20,999 bases of DNA from Candidatus Uhrbacteria bacterium. Its GTDB lineage: Bacteria; Patescibacteriota; Patescibacteriia; JACQRZ01. Under the pieces are notes generated by a model. That model saw nothing but the letters and a program-made list of their open reading frames with translations. It did not search any database and was not told where the DNA came from. The position numbers were made by a program, and so were the translations under genes. Shown piece by piece: positions 12,150-20,231 of the stretch. The DNA lies in contig JACQWH010000013.1 of assembly GCA_016209345.1 (NCBI GenBank), positions 1 to 20,999 of the forward strand. Reading direction: 5' to 3'. The first letter of the stretch is position 1; each line of letters starts with the position of its first letter.

Positions 12150-13472
12150 CTAGAGGATGCCCCATGTATGAAGGCGATCGCTCTCACGATACCATTTCAG
12201 CCCAATGTCTGTTCTATACAACATGTTTGGGAGAACGATATTTTCAACGCGCTTGTACGTTTGCTTACGCGCTCCCTCCACGGTTGAGCTTGAGCCAGTC
12301 ACAACAAGAGCATATCCGTTTTCTCCGGCAAGCTTCCAGGTTTGGTCAACATTTTTTATCTCTCCGAGCCGAACACCTTCGGTATGAGATTTTTTGAAAA
12401 ATACAGAAATATCTTTGTAAATTCGGAAAATTTCGGGGTCGTTAAACGGAAACGGAGGAACCGCGATAACCACTCCAATTTGAAACCCCCTTTTAACTTT
12501 CAGGCGATAATTGTTTCTCGACGCGATATGGTAGAGAAATTCACCCCAGGGGCTGAGAACGCCTTCAATTTGCACGCTTATCGTGGGGTATCCAAAACGC
12601 GTTGTGAGTTCGAGCGGGTAAATGCCGCGCGAGTTTACAATGCAGTTAATATCAATTGATCCAACATAGCCAGCTTCTTTGAGTTTTTCGCCCATGCGGG
12701 CGAGCGTGGCATTAAAGAAATCATTCGGCTCGACCCAGAATGCAAGTGTCCCCATCTCGCCAGTGTATGGGCCGATATCTCCCGGGAATAGTTTTTTGTG
12801 CTCGCAATTTATAGTGACGGGGGTAATGAAATGAGACCCATTAAAAAAGGCGCTAACGGCGATTTCAACACCGGAAACATACTTTTGAAGCAGAAAACGT
12901 TTGATTTTTTTTGACCATGTTTTTTTGTTCTGCTCCAATATTTCTATAAGGTCGCGTCCGTCCTCTTCTTCCCCGATGGTAAGCAAGCTTTTCACTTCCC
13001 AGCTCACATGATTTTCTTCTTCGGATGGCTTAAATACATAGCGGCCGGGGTGAGCTTTTATAAATTCAATTGCTTTTTCAAAATCGTCGAAATCCCAATG
13101 CGGCAATACATTCAACCCGGCAAGTTTTAATTGATACTGGCCAAATTCGCGGTCGGTTTCAAGGCGGTCCGTATATTCGCTTCCGCCAACAACACGTTTC
13201 CCTTGTCCTCGAAGAGTATCAGCGATTTTTCCAAACCCGATATCATCAAAAACAATAACATCGGCCCACTCTATGAGCGGTTCCCACTTGTCAACCTTTT
13301 CAAAAAAGCCGTCGCCAACATCTTTCTCCTCCCGCTCATCAATGTACATTTTCACATCGTGGCCTTCTTTCGCAATGGTCCATGCAAGATCAGTTGATGA
13401 TGCTTCCAGGGTGACGAACAGAAATTTTTTTTTGTCGATAGCGAACGCGTCCTGTACAATCTGACCATTCAT
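12150..13472 (-). CDS. PurD-like (GAR synthetase-like) ATP-grasp protein
   Basis: 440 aa. The ATP-grasp core spans about residues 105-300: TDREFGQYQLKLAGLNVLP, YVFKPS (ATP-binding lysine), LLQKYVSGVEIAVSAFFNG, LFPGDIGPYTGEMGTLAFW (matching the GPYTGGMG block of phosphoribosylamine-glycine ligase, PurD), and GSIDINCIV followed by LELTTRFGYPT, where PurD has EFNxRFGDPE. The C-terminal third resembles the PurD C domain. The N-terminal domain departs from PurD: there is no GGREHAL loop, and an acidic VFDDIGFG stretch replaces it. A purine-pathway role is therefore uncertain, and no other pur gene is nearby. It may ligate an amino acid to a different amine. AAGGAG (13488-13483) lies 10 bases before the ATG. 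It is divergent from the 13612 operon and convergent with the SET genes. Confidence 0.8.
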   Translation of the reverse strand: MNGQIVQDAFAIDKKKFLFVTLEASSTDLAWTIAKEGHDVKMYIDEREEKDVGDGFFEKVDKWEPLIEWADVIVFDDIGFGKIADTLRGQGKRVVGGSEYTDRLETDREFGQYQLKLAGLNVLPHWDFDDFEKAIEFIKAHPGRYVFKPSEEENHVSWEVKSLLTIGEEEDGRDLIEILEQNKKTWSKKIKRFLLQKYVSGVEIAVSAFFNGSHFITPVTINCEHKKLFPGDIGPYTGEMGTLAFWVEPNDFFNATLARMGEKLKEAGYVGSIDINCIVNSRGIYPLELTTRFGYPTISVQIEGVLSPWGEFLYHIASRNNYRLKVKRGFQIGVVIAVPPFPFNDPEIFRIYKDISVFFKKSHTEGVRLGEIKNVDQTWKLAGENGYALVVTGSSSTVEGARKQTYKRVENIVLPNMLYRTDIGLKWYRESDRLHTWGIL

Positions 13473-13611
13473 AGCTATAGTACTCCTTGGAGAATATTAT
13501 TTCATTACAGTGCCTTAATACCTACAACCCTACCACACAGGGAATGGTTGTATAGTGAATAACATGTTCTGTGATGGGGGGATAGTGTTGAGTTATTGAT
13601 AAAAAATAACA

Positions 13612-15192
13612 ATGACTATGCCCGAAAAGAAAACAGCTTGCATTATCGGCGCGGGACCGGCAGGGCTTACCGCGGCGTATGAATTGCTCGCAAACACACA
13701 CATCACGCCGACAATCGTTGAAAAGAGCGATGCGATCGGCGGGCTTGCCAGAACGGTGAGATATAAGGGCAACCGCATGGATATCGGCGGGCACCGTTTT
13801 TTTTCAAAATCAGATCGCGTGGTTCGGTGGTGGCTTTCCATGATGCCCCTTGAAGAGCGGGACGACACGCGGATAGATACTGCATATCAGGGGAAGCGAA
13901 ACAGCATTGCGTTTGCGCCCGGCATAAGCACGGGGAACGATGACGACGTGATGCTGGTCCGTCCCCGCAAGTCGCGGATTTATTATCGTGGGAAGCTTTT
14001 TGACTACCCGCTTACGATTACTGCCGAAACGCTTGGACGGCTTGGGTTGGGGACGGTTGGCAGAATTTTTTTCGGATACCTGGGCGCGCGATTATTTCCA
14101 AGGAATCCTGAAAAAAATCTTGAAGATTTTTTTATCAACCGCTTTGGAAAAAATCTCTACGAGATGTTTTTCAAATCATATACGGAGAAAGTGTGGGGTG
14201 TGCCGTGCACACAGCTGGGCGCGGAGTGGGGAAAACAGAGGATTAAGGGCCTTTCCGTGCACGCGGCAATGATGCATGCGTTGAGGCGGATGGTCGGTAT
14301 TCACGAGAAAGGGAAGGGGGTGGAAACGTCATTGATAGAACAATTTCTCTATCCAAAACTTGGCCCCGGACAATTATGGGAGCGCGTCGCGAAAAAAATA
14401 ACTGAGCGGGGGTGCGAGATTGCCCTTGGCGCCGACTGTACAAGGATTATTCACGACGGCACGAGTATTACTGCCATTGAGATTACGTGCGCAAAAACAG
14501 GAGAAAAAAAACGCGTTGAGGCGGATTATTTTTTTTCAACCATGCCCATCAAGGAACTTATTGGAATAATGGACGAGCCGGTTCCCTCGAAGGTTCGTAT
14601 GATTGCAGGCGGGCTTTCCTATCGTGATTTCATTACAATCGGTATGCTGGTAAAAAAGATGCGTGTCGCCGGGGAAAAGTCCGATAGCCCCCTTTCGGAT
14701 AATTGGCTCTATATACAGGACCCGGGCGTGCGGGTTGGGCGGATACAGATTTTTAACAATTGGAGTCCGGCACTGGTCGCAGACCAACAAACAACATGGA
14801 TCGGTCTTGAATATTTTTCTTCCCGAAGGGATGGGTTTTGGGAAAAATCAGATGACGAATTGCTGTGTATTGCGCAAGATGAGCTCAGAGCGCTCGGCAT
14901 GATTGAGACCGGCGACGTGCTAGACGCTCATGTCGTGCGCGTTCAGGATGCCTACCCGGCTTATACGGGCGCATACGCGCAATTTTACGAGGTGAGAAAA
15001 TTTCTCGATTCGTTTGAAAATTTATTTCTTGTCGGCCGGAACGGGATGCATAAATATAACAATCAGGATCATTCCATGCTTACCGCCATGGCCGCCGTTG
15101 AAAACATCATAAACGGAAGGAAAGACAAAGAGAATATATGGGAGATCAATACCGAGCAGGACTATCACGAATCAGACAATCGCCAATCGTAG
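13612..15192 (+). CDS. FAD/NAD(P)-dependent oxidoreductase (UDP-galactopyranose mutase/protoporphyrinogen oxidase-like fold)
   Basis: 526 aa. The N-terminal Rossmann motif is clear: ACIIGAGPAGLTAAYELL (GxGxxG at 13-18), followed by IVEKSDAIGGLARTV and MDIGGHRFFSKSDRV, typical of the amine-oxidase/UGM-like flavoprotein group. The C-terminus keeps the FAD-closing segment LFLVGRNGMHKYNNQDHSML with the downstream helix. Homologues of this type are common in polysaccharide gene clusters with unassigned chemistry; it is neither a standard heme-pathway enzyme nor a typical Glf (which is about 370-400 aa). It is probably cytoplasmic or membrane-peripheral. It is the first gene of a five-gene operon; its 3' end overlaps the next gene by 55 bases. 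Start at 13612 is chosen; an alternative ATG lies two codons in. Confidence 0.85.
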   Translation: MTMPEKKTACIIGAGPAGLTAAYELLANTHITPTIVEKSDAIGGLARTVRYKGNRMDIGGHRFFSKSDRVVRWWLSMMPLEERDDTRIDTAYQGKRNSIAFAPGISTGNDDDVMLVRPRKSRIYYRGKLFDYPLTITAETLGRLGLGTVGRIFFGYLGARLFPRNPEKNLEDFFINRFGKNLYEMFFKSYTEKVWGVPCTQLGAEWGKQRIKGLSVHAAMMHALRRMVGIHEKGKGVETSLIEQFLYPKLGPGQLWERVAKKITERGCEIALGADCTRIIHDGTSITAIEITCAKTGEKKRVEADYFFSTMPIKELIGIMDEPVPSKVRMIAGGLSYRDFITIGMLVKKMRVAGEKSDSPLSDNWLYIQDPGVRVGRIQIFNNWSPALVADQQTTWIGLEYFSSRRDGFWEKSDDELLCIAQDELRALGMIETGDVLDAHVVRVQDAYPAYTGAYAQFYEVRKFLDSFENLFLVGRNGMHKYNNQDHSMLTAMAAVENIINGRKDKENIWEINTEQDYHESDNRQS

Positions 15193-16814
15193 TTTTTTGT
15201 TTTCGCTATCGCGCGGCTCTGGGCACGCTCGTGTTTGCGGTTGCGACCGGCATTCTTGTCATGCATCACGAACCATGGCGCGATGAAGCGCAGGCATGGC
15301 TCATAGCGCGGGATACGCCGAATATTCTTGCCTTGCTTCGGATGGGGGGATACGAAGGAACCCCCCTGCTATGGCATCTGTTGTTGATGCCGTTTGCAAA
15401 ACTGGGGCTACCGTTTTCCAGCGCGCAGCTGCTGAACGTTAGTATCGTCACGGGCGCGGCATATGTATTTTTAAAAAAGGCGCCTTTCTCTTTTTTCAAT
15501 AGGTTGCTCTTTGTTTTTGGATATTTCATGGTCTATGAATACGGAGCCATTGCGCGCAGTTATGGATTTTTTGTGCTACTCATTTTTGTCTGCGCGCTCT
15601 GCTATGGCAAGCGTTTCAGGAGACCAATTCTCTATGCTTGTTCTGTGGCTTTTTTGGCGCAGACCACGCTGTTTGGTACCATTACGGCTTTTGTATTGGC
15701 ATGCTCATACACTATTGAAGGTATCTGCTCGACCGGGTATACCGGGTTGAGAAAATATTTTATGTATGGTTTTGGCATTGCCTTTTCCGGTGTATTGTTG
15801 GCCGTTGCGCAGCTCCTCCCGCCACTTGATTTAAATGGAAATGTTCAGCAATGGCACATCGATTTTTTTCGGGTTGGAATAGTCGTGGGCGCACTATTCG
15901 AAGCATTTATGCCAATACCGATACAAGGAATTCATTTTTGGAATTCAAATGCTATGTTACTTCCTGACATTCATCCTATTGCGCCGTCACATGGATTACC
16001 ATATTTGCAGTATTTTTTGTCAGAAGGAATACGGTCTGTGTTTCTTGTCATAGGGATTGCGTTGTATCCGTTTTCATTGTTTGTAATGAGGCGCATAGCG
16101 AGGGTGCCACTCATCATATACGGCTTGACCAGTTTTTTGGTATTGGCAGTATTCTTTTTTAAATATTTTGAAGGAGCGCGCCACAGCGGGATTATATTTA
16201 TTCTTTTTATGTTTTTTGCATGGATTTCGGCATATTATTCACGGGGATTTGACACAACAATTCACATGGGTAATAGGCCGATTCGCGTATCAGTTATCCT
16301 TACTTTTTTTCTTCTGCCACAAATTATTGCAACGCCGATTGCATATGCGTATGAGATGATATTTCCATTTTCTTCATCAGGATATGTGCGGCACGCCCTT
16401 GTCGGGCGGGGGTTTATGGGAGGCAGTACGTTTGTCGCAACATATCCGGCCACGTACGCGACGCCAATACTTCTTGATGCCCCCGTCGGTAGAGTCAGAT
16501 TTTTTTCACTCGAAGACAACGAAGAAAGAAGCTTTATGCTATGGAATCGAACAGATGCAATCTCTTCATCGAATCGGGATCTTTCCGCTCAGGAAGTGGT
16601 CAATCGCTTTGAGCGCGGATTTTATACAGGGCACTATATAAGAGGCATATTAATACTGCGCGATACCAGAGATCGAGACGTTTCGGCAGAGCTCTCCCAT
16701 CTTTTCAGGCCGCTTGGATGTATGGGGCAGTCCACCACAATTTCTGATGAGATGTATTGCATATATGAATACATACCCTCATCGAATAGGCGAAGGTCAA
16801 TACTATATGATTGA
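15138..16814 (+). CDS. Polytopic membrane glycosyltransferase, GT-C type (first)
   Basis: 558 aa. A short basic N-terminus is followed by a first membrane helix (about 25-43), then the extracytoplasmic loop HHEPWRDEAQAWLIARDTPN carrying the Asp-Glu pair expected of GT-C enzymes (ArnT/PMT/oligosaccharyl-like), which use lipid-phosphate sugars. About nine to ten further hydrophobic segments follow to about residue 420, ending in a soluble C-terminal domain of about 130 residues. It should act in the cytoplasmic membrane, transferring a sugar from a polyprenyl carrier on the outer face. The ATG at 15138 overlaps the FAD gene by 55 bases; the nearest alternative, a GTG at about residue 32, would cut into the first helix. 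Overlaps the next glycosyltransferase gene by 8 bases. Acceptor unknown. Confidence 0.75.
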   Translation: MGDQYRAGLSRIRQSPIVVFCFRYRAALGTLVFAVATGILVMHHEPWRDEAQAWLIARDTPNILALLRMGGYEGTPLLWHLLLMPFAKLGLPFSSAQLLNVSIVTGAAYVFLKKAPFSFFNRLLFVFGYFMVYEYGAIARSYGFFVLLIFVCALCYGKRFRRPILYACSVAFLAQTTLFGTITAFVLACSYTIEGICSTGYTGLRKYFMYGFGIAFSGVLLAVAQLLPPLDLNGNVQQWHIDFFRVGIVVGALFEAFMPIPIQGIHFWNSNAMLLPDIHPIAPSHGLPYLQYFLSEGIRSVFLVIGIALYPFSLFVMRRIARVPLIIYGLTSFLVLAVFFFKYFEGARHSGIIFILFMFFAWISAYYSRGFDTTIHMGNRPIRVSVILTFFLLPQIIATPIAYAYEMIFPFSSSGYVRHALVGRGFMGGSTFVATYPATYATPILLDAPVGRVRFFSLEDNEERSFMLWNRTDAISSSNRDLSAQEVVNRFERGFYTGHYIRGILILRDTRDRDVSAELSHLFRPLGCMGQSTTISDEMYCIYEYIPSSNRRRSILYD

Positions 16815-18039
16815 TACGGCAAAACGAGCACGTCGGCTTATTAGGAGCATTATTTTGCAGAGGCGAAATGTCGCGGCTATTTTTCTTTGCGTATATTTTT
16901 TAATCGCCCTTGTCTTGAATCTTTCATATACGGGTGACCAATCGTTTGTTGATCTTGCCCGATCATTTCTTGCGGGGCGGCTGGATCTTGTTAGCGGCAG
17001 CACCTACGACACTGCCCCGTGGAACGGGAAGTATTATTGGCCGTTCGGGCCTCTTCCGGCAGTTCTTTTGATGCCCGGCGTGTTTGTATTTTCGCTGTTT
17101 GGCGGCGTGTTTTATCAGGGGTATCTTCAATTTTTTCTTGGCGCGAGCATTGCTTTTTTATGTTTTCGCATCATGCGCGTTCTTGATTTTGACGCGCGCG
17201 ACGCATGGTATGGCGTTCTGGCTTTTTGCTGTGCGTCAGTATTCTTGGGCGTATTTTTCATTCCCAACTATTCGTTTTTTGCCCACGTTGTCACTGTATT
17301 TTTTTTGTTTTTGGCGATTCATGAATTCATGGGAAAAAAACGATACGGCTTGATGGGGTTGTTTGTCGGTCTTGCTATGGCAGCGCGGCCTACCGCCGTT
17401 TTTGGGGTGCTTTTTTTTCTCGGCGACATCATTTTTTCCCGAATGCCTCTGCGTGAGAAAGTAGCTTCACTGCGGGGACTGCTCCTTCCTATGGTCGGGA
17501 TGGGCATTCTGCTCGGATGGTACAACTATGCGCGGTTTGGCACACCATTTGAGACGGGGTATCTTCTTCAGACGCTTGCCATCCCCGAACTTATTATTGC
17601 GCGAGCGCAGGGGCTTTTCAATATCGCCCATATACCGGGAAATATCTATTACTCGCTCCTTGCGCTTCCGTCGCTTGTGTTCTCGGACGGCGCATGGGCA
17701 GTTCCGTTCTTTCGTTCCGATCCATGGGGGATGAGCATGTTTCTCACGTCACCCTATCTCCTTCTTTTGTTTTTTTTCAAATACAAAAGCATACAAACCA
17801 AACTCTTGATTTTTTCTATCGGCATTACAGCGCTTCCGCTTTTCCTGTATTATGGCATTGGGTACTGGCAGTTCGGCTACCGGTACGCGCTTGATTTTTT
17901 TCCATTTCTTTTTTTGCTTTTTTTCAAGGAATATAAAGAGCGAAACAAGCATATCTCACCGCGCCTCAGGACAATCATTATGGTATCTTCGTGTGCCAAT
18001 CTCTACCTATTCGTCTCGCTTTTATCGTATCACCCATGA
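16807..18039 (+). CDS. Polytopic membrane glycosyltransferase-like protein (second)
   Basis: 410 aa from the ATG at 16807, which lies 8 bases inside the end of the previous gene. It has a basic N-terminus, a first membrane helix (about 24-42), a loop with GDQSFVDLARSFLAG and YDTAPWNGKYYWPFGPLPA, and about nine further hydrophobic segments including FGYRYALDFFPFLFLLFF near the end. The layout fits GT-C/mannosyltransferase-like membrane proteins (acidic first loop, WPFGPLPA-type motif), but no named family is certain. An in-frame upstream ATG at 16714 lies deep inside the previous gene and would add 31 polar residues, so it is not preferred. The 4-base ATGA overlap with the next gene indicates translational coupling. 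It probably acts on lipid-linked sugars at the membrane. Confidence 0.75.
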   Translation: MIDTAKRARRLIRSIILQRRNVAAIFLCVYFLIALVLNLSYTGDQSFVDLARSFLAGRLDLVSGSTYDTAPWNGKYYWPFGPLPAVLLMPGVFVFSLFGGVFYQGYLQFFLGASIAFLCFRIMRVLDFDARDAWYGVLAFCCASVFLGVFFIPNYSFFAHVVTVFFLFLAIHEFMGKKRYGLMGLFVGLAMAARPTAVFGVLFFLGDIIFSRMPLREKVASLRGLLLPMVGMGILLGWYNYARFGTPFETGYLLQTLAIPELIIARAQGLFNIAHIPGNIYYSLLALPSLVFSDGAWAVPFFRSDPWGMSMFLTSPYLLLLFFFKYKSIQTKLLIFSIGITALPLFLYYGIGYWQFGYRYALDFFPFLFLLFFKEYKERNKHISPRLRTIIMVSSCANLYLFVSLLSYHP

Positions 18040-19250
18040 AGACGCTGCTTATATATCGTTCGTGTCTCGATTGCGATCCGCTCCCGTCTGACGCACGGCA
18101 TGTTTCTGATAGGGTGATGCAGCATGTCGACCGTTGTCTTGATGCGCTTTTTTTTCCGCTAAAAAGATTGTTGTTTTTTAAAAAAATTGAAAACGCATTT
18201 ACGCCGGTGCTTCTTCGCGCGTGTATTTTTTTTCATATTTTCAAGGAGAGCGAAATCACCGAGGAGCTTGAGCCGCAAATATATAATCGCACCCTGGTTG
18301 TTTTTCGTGAAGCGCAGAAGCGGGGAATGCCGATGAAGGTATTTCTGTGTCGCGGACGGTGCACGAAATTTTTTTCATTGGAATTGGCCGGAAAGAAAAT
18401 CGTGTTCGATGAATTGCCCGCTATCTCGCTGCGGGGGGATGACGTGCCATTCTCGGACAAATTTGTATTAAAGCAAGCGTTGAAAAAACACAACCTTCCG
18501 ACGCCGGATGGCATGCTCTGCAAAACAGTGAATGATGCAGTGGCGGCGGCAGACAATCTTGGGTATCCGGTGGTCGTCAAACCGCGGTGCGGATCGCTTA
18601 GCAAACATACGACATGCAATATCACGCACGGAGATGATTTGCGCCACGCGGTAAAAAGTGCGAAAATGATAGCAAACGAATGTATCGTTGAGCGATACAT
18701 AGATGGGTGCGTATTTCGCATCACAGTCATTGGCGGGGTCGTCGCGGGATGTTGTTTGCGCGAGGCGCCAAACGTGGTGGGGGACGAAATACAAAATATC
18801 CATGAGTTGGTTGCTAAAAAAAATACAGATCCTCGGAGGGGATCTGCGCATCAGAAAAATACCACGCTTCATCATGTCTCCCTTTCTTGCGCCTCAGCCG
18901 CGCTTCTTGCGTCGAGAGGCATGACGCCGGATAGCGTTCCCCGCGCCGGGGAGAAGGTATATCTCCACGCAAAAGTCATTCTTGGGGCCGGCGCAGATAT
19001 TCACGACCGTACTGACGAGATGCATCCGGAAAACAAAAAACTTTTTGAAGATGCAGCGAAGATATGGGACGCGCCGCTGGTTGGGTTTGATGCGCTCTTT
19101 CAGGATGTATCAAAGTCATGGCGCGATCAGAAATGCGGTATCATTGAGGCCAACTCAAAGCCGTATATCGACATGCACCATGTGCCCGTATCGGGACAGC
19201 CGCGCAACATTGCAAAATTACTTATTGATTATATACTGAAAACCATATGA
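18036..19250 (+). CDS. Cyanophycin-synthetase-like ATP-grasp ligase without a Mur-ligase domain
   Basis: 404 aa. The ATP-grasp fold occupies about residues 135-400: FSDKFVLKQALKKHNLPTP, GYPVVVKPRCGSLSKHTTCN (nucleotide-binding Lys), CIVERYIDGCVFRITVIGG, VVGDEIQNIHELVAKKNTDP (strongly like the central block of CphA and the GshF ATP-grasp), HDRTDEMHPENKKLFEDAAK and the metal site GIIEANSKPYIDMH. CphA and GshF add amino acids to carboxylates, so an amino-acid or peptide ligase is expected. The N-terminal 130 residues are unlike the CphA N-domain, and the C-terminal Mur-ligase half of CphA is absent, so it cannot be a complete cyanophycin synthetase. Start at 18036 is set by the ATGA overlap with the preceding gene; an in-frame start at 17991 would overlap further. 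It overlaps the isomerase gene by 4 bases. The glycan-operon context suggests decoration of an envelope molecule. Confidence 0.8.
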   Translation: MKTLLIYRSCLDCDPLPSDARHVSDRVMQHVDRCLDALFFPLKRLLFFKKIENAFTPVLLRACIFFHIFKESEITEELEPQIYNRTLVVFREAQKRGMPMKVFLCRGRCTKFFSLELAGKKIVFDELPAISLRGDDVPFSDKFVLKQALKKHNLPTPDGMLCKTVNDAVAAADNLGYPVVVKPRCGSLSKHTTCNITHGDDLRHAVKSAKMIANECIVERYIDGCVFRITVIGGVVAGCCLREAPNVVGDEIQNIHELVAKKNTDPRRGSAHQKNTTLHHVSLSCASAALLASRGMTPDSVPRAGEKVYLHAKVILGAGADIHDRTDEMHPENKKLFEDAAKIWDAPLVGFDALFQDVSKSWRDQKCGIIEANSKPYIDMHHVPVSGQPRNIAKLLIDYILKTI

Positions 19251-20215
19251 TGAGAGATGCCATTGTCGAGTTTGCAAAGCAGTTTTATTACGCGCCTACC
19301 GTTGAGCGACCATCACGAAAAAAATATCGGCACGTAATCGTTGCGGGAATGGGCGGTTCGCACTTGTCGGCAGATGTGTTGAAGGGCTACGATCCAACAC
19401 TTTCGCTGGAGGTGCATTGCGACTATGGGATTCCTTTTATTGCTCCGGAAAAAAGAAAGCACACTGTGTTTATCGCCAGTTCATATTCAGGGAACACCGA
19501 GGAAACGCTCGACGCATTTCACCGGGCGGGAAAACAGGGAATCGATCGGGCGGCATTCTCAGTGGGCGGAGCGCTTATAAAGATGGCCTGCAAAGCAAAC
19601 GTTCCGTACGTGCGGATGCCTGATACCGGTATACAACCGCGATCCGCATTGGGGTTTAGCATAAAGGCGTTGGCAGCTCTGATGGGGCTGGACAATGCCG
19701 CAGACGATTTTTCCCGTTTGGCAAAAACGCTCAAACCGCTCGCGTATGAACAAAAAGGAAAGCTGCTCGCACGTCGTCTTAGGGGGTTGGTTCCCATTGT
19801 CTACGCATCGAACGTCAATGAATCGATCGCGTATAATTGGAAGATAAAATTCAACGAAACGGGAAAGATTCCCGCGTTTTATAACGTCTTGCCGGAGCTG
19901 AACCACAATGAAATGACAGGATTTGATATTGCGCCGTCGACGGAGAAATTATCAAAGCGATTTTCCGTGCTGTTGCTTCATGATGACGCCGACCACCCGC
20001 GCATTATCAAGAGAATGGATATATTGAAACGGCTCTATGTGCGGCGCGGACTTGCATGTGAGAATATTCGGATGAGCGGAACGACACGATTGATGCGCAT
20101 GTTTTCATCGCTCGTCCTTGCCGACTGGGCGGCATACTATACCGCCGAGCAGTACGGGCTGGAATCCGAGCAGGTACCCATGGTGGAAGAGTTCAAAAAA
20201 CTCATGGTAAAATGA
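19247..20215 (+). CDS. Bifunctional phosphoglucose/phosphomannose isomerase (SIS domain)
   Basis: 322 aa, typical of the archaeal/deep-branching PGI/PMI family that interconverts fructose-6-P with glucose-6-P and with mannose-6-P. Visible are the SIS-domain GMGGSHLSADVL (34-45), the phosphate loop SSYSGNTEETLDA (78-90), PRSALGFSIK (131-140), and the active-site region FNETGKIPAFYNVLPELNHNEMTGF, where Glu204 and His220 occupy the positions of the family's catalytic Glu and His. A second ATG two residues in cannot be excluded. It is the last gene of the envelope operon and would supply hexose-phosphate precursors to the glycosyltransferases. A convergent gene ends 16 bases beyond its stop. Confidence 0.88.
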   Translation: MMRDAIVEFAKQFYYAPTVERPSRKKYRHVIVAGMGGSHLSADVLKGYDPTLSLEVHCDYGIPFIAPEKRKHTVFIASSYSGNTEETLDAFHRAGKQGIDRAAFSVGGALIKMACKANVPYVRMPDTGIQPRSALGFSIKALAALMGLDNAADDFSRLAKTLKPLAYEQKGKLLARRLRGLVPIVYASNVNESIAYNWKIKFNETGKIPAFYNVLPELNHNEMTGFDIAPSTEKLSKRFSVLLLHDDADHPRIIKRMDILKRLYVRRGLACENIRMSGTTRLMRMFSSLVLADWAAYYTAEQYGLESEQVPMVEEFKKLMVK

Positions 20216-20231
20216 GAGGGCAACAATGATT

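Noticed and set aside
13523..13552. TACAACC/GGTTGTA inverted repeat between the PurD-like and FAD genes
   Set aside because: Arms are only 7 nt with a 16-base loop and no T-run; it could be an operator in the divergent intergenic region, but the support is too weak to annotate.
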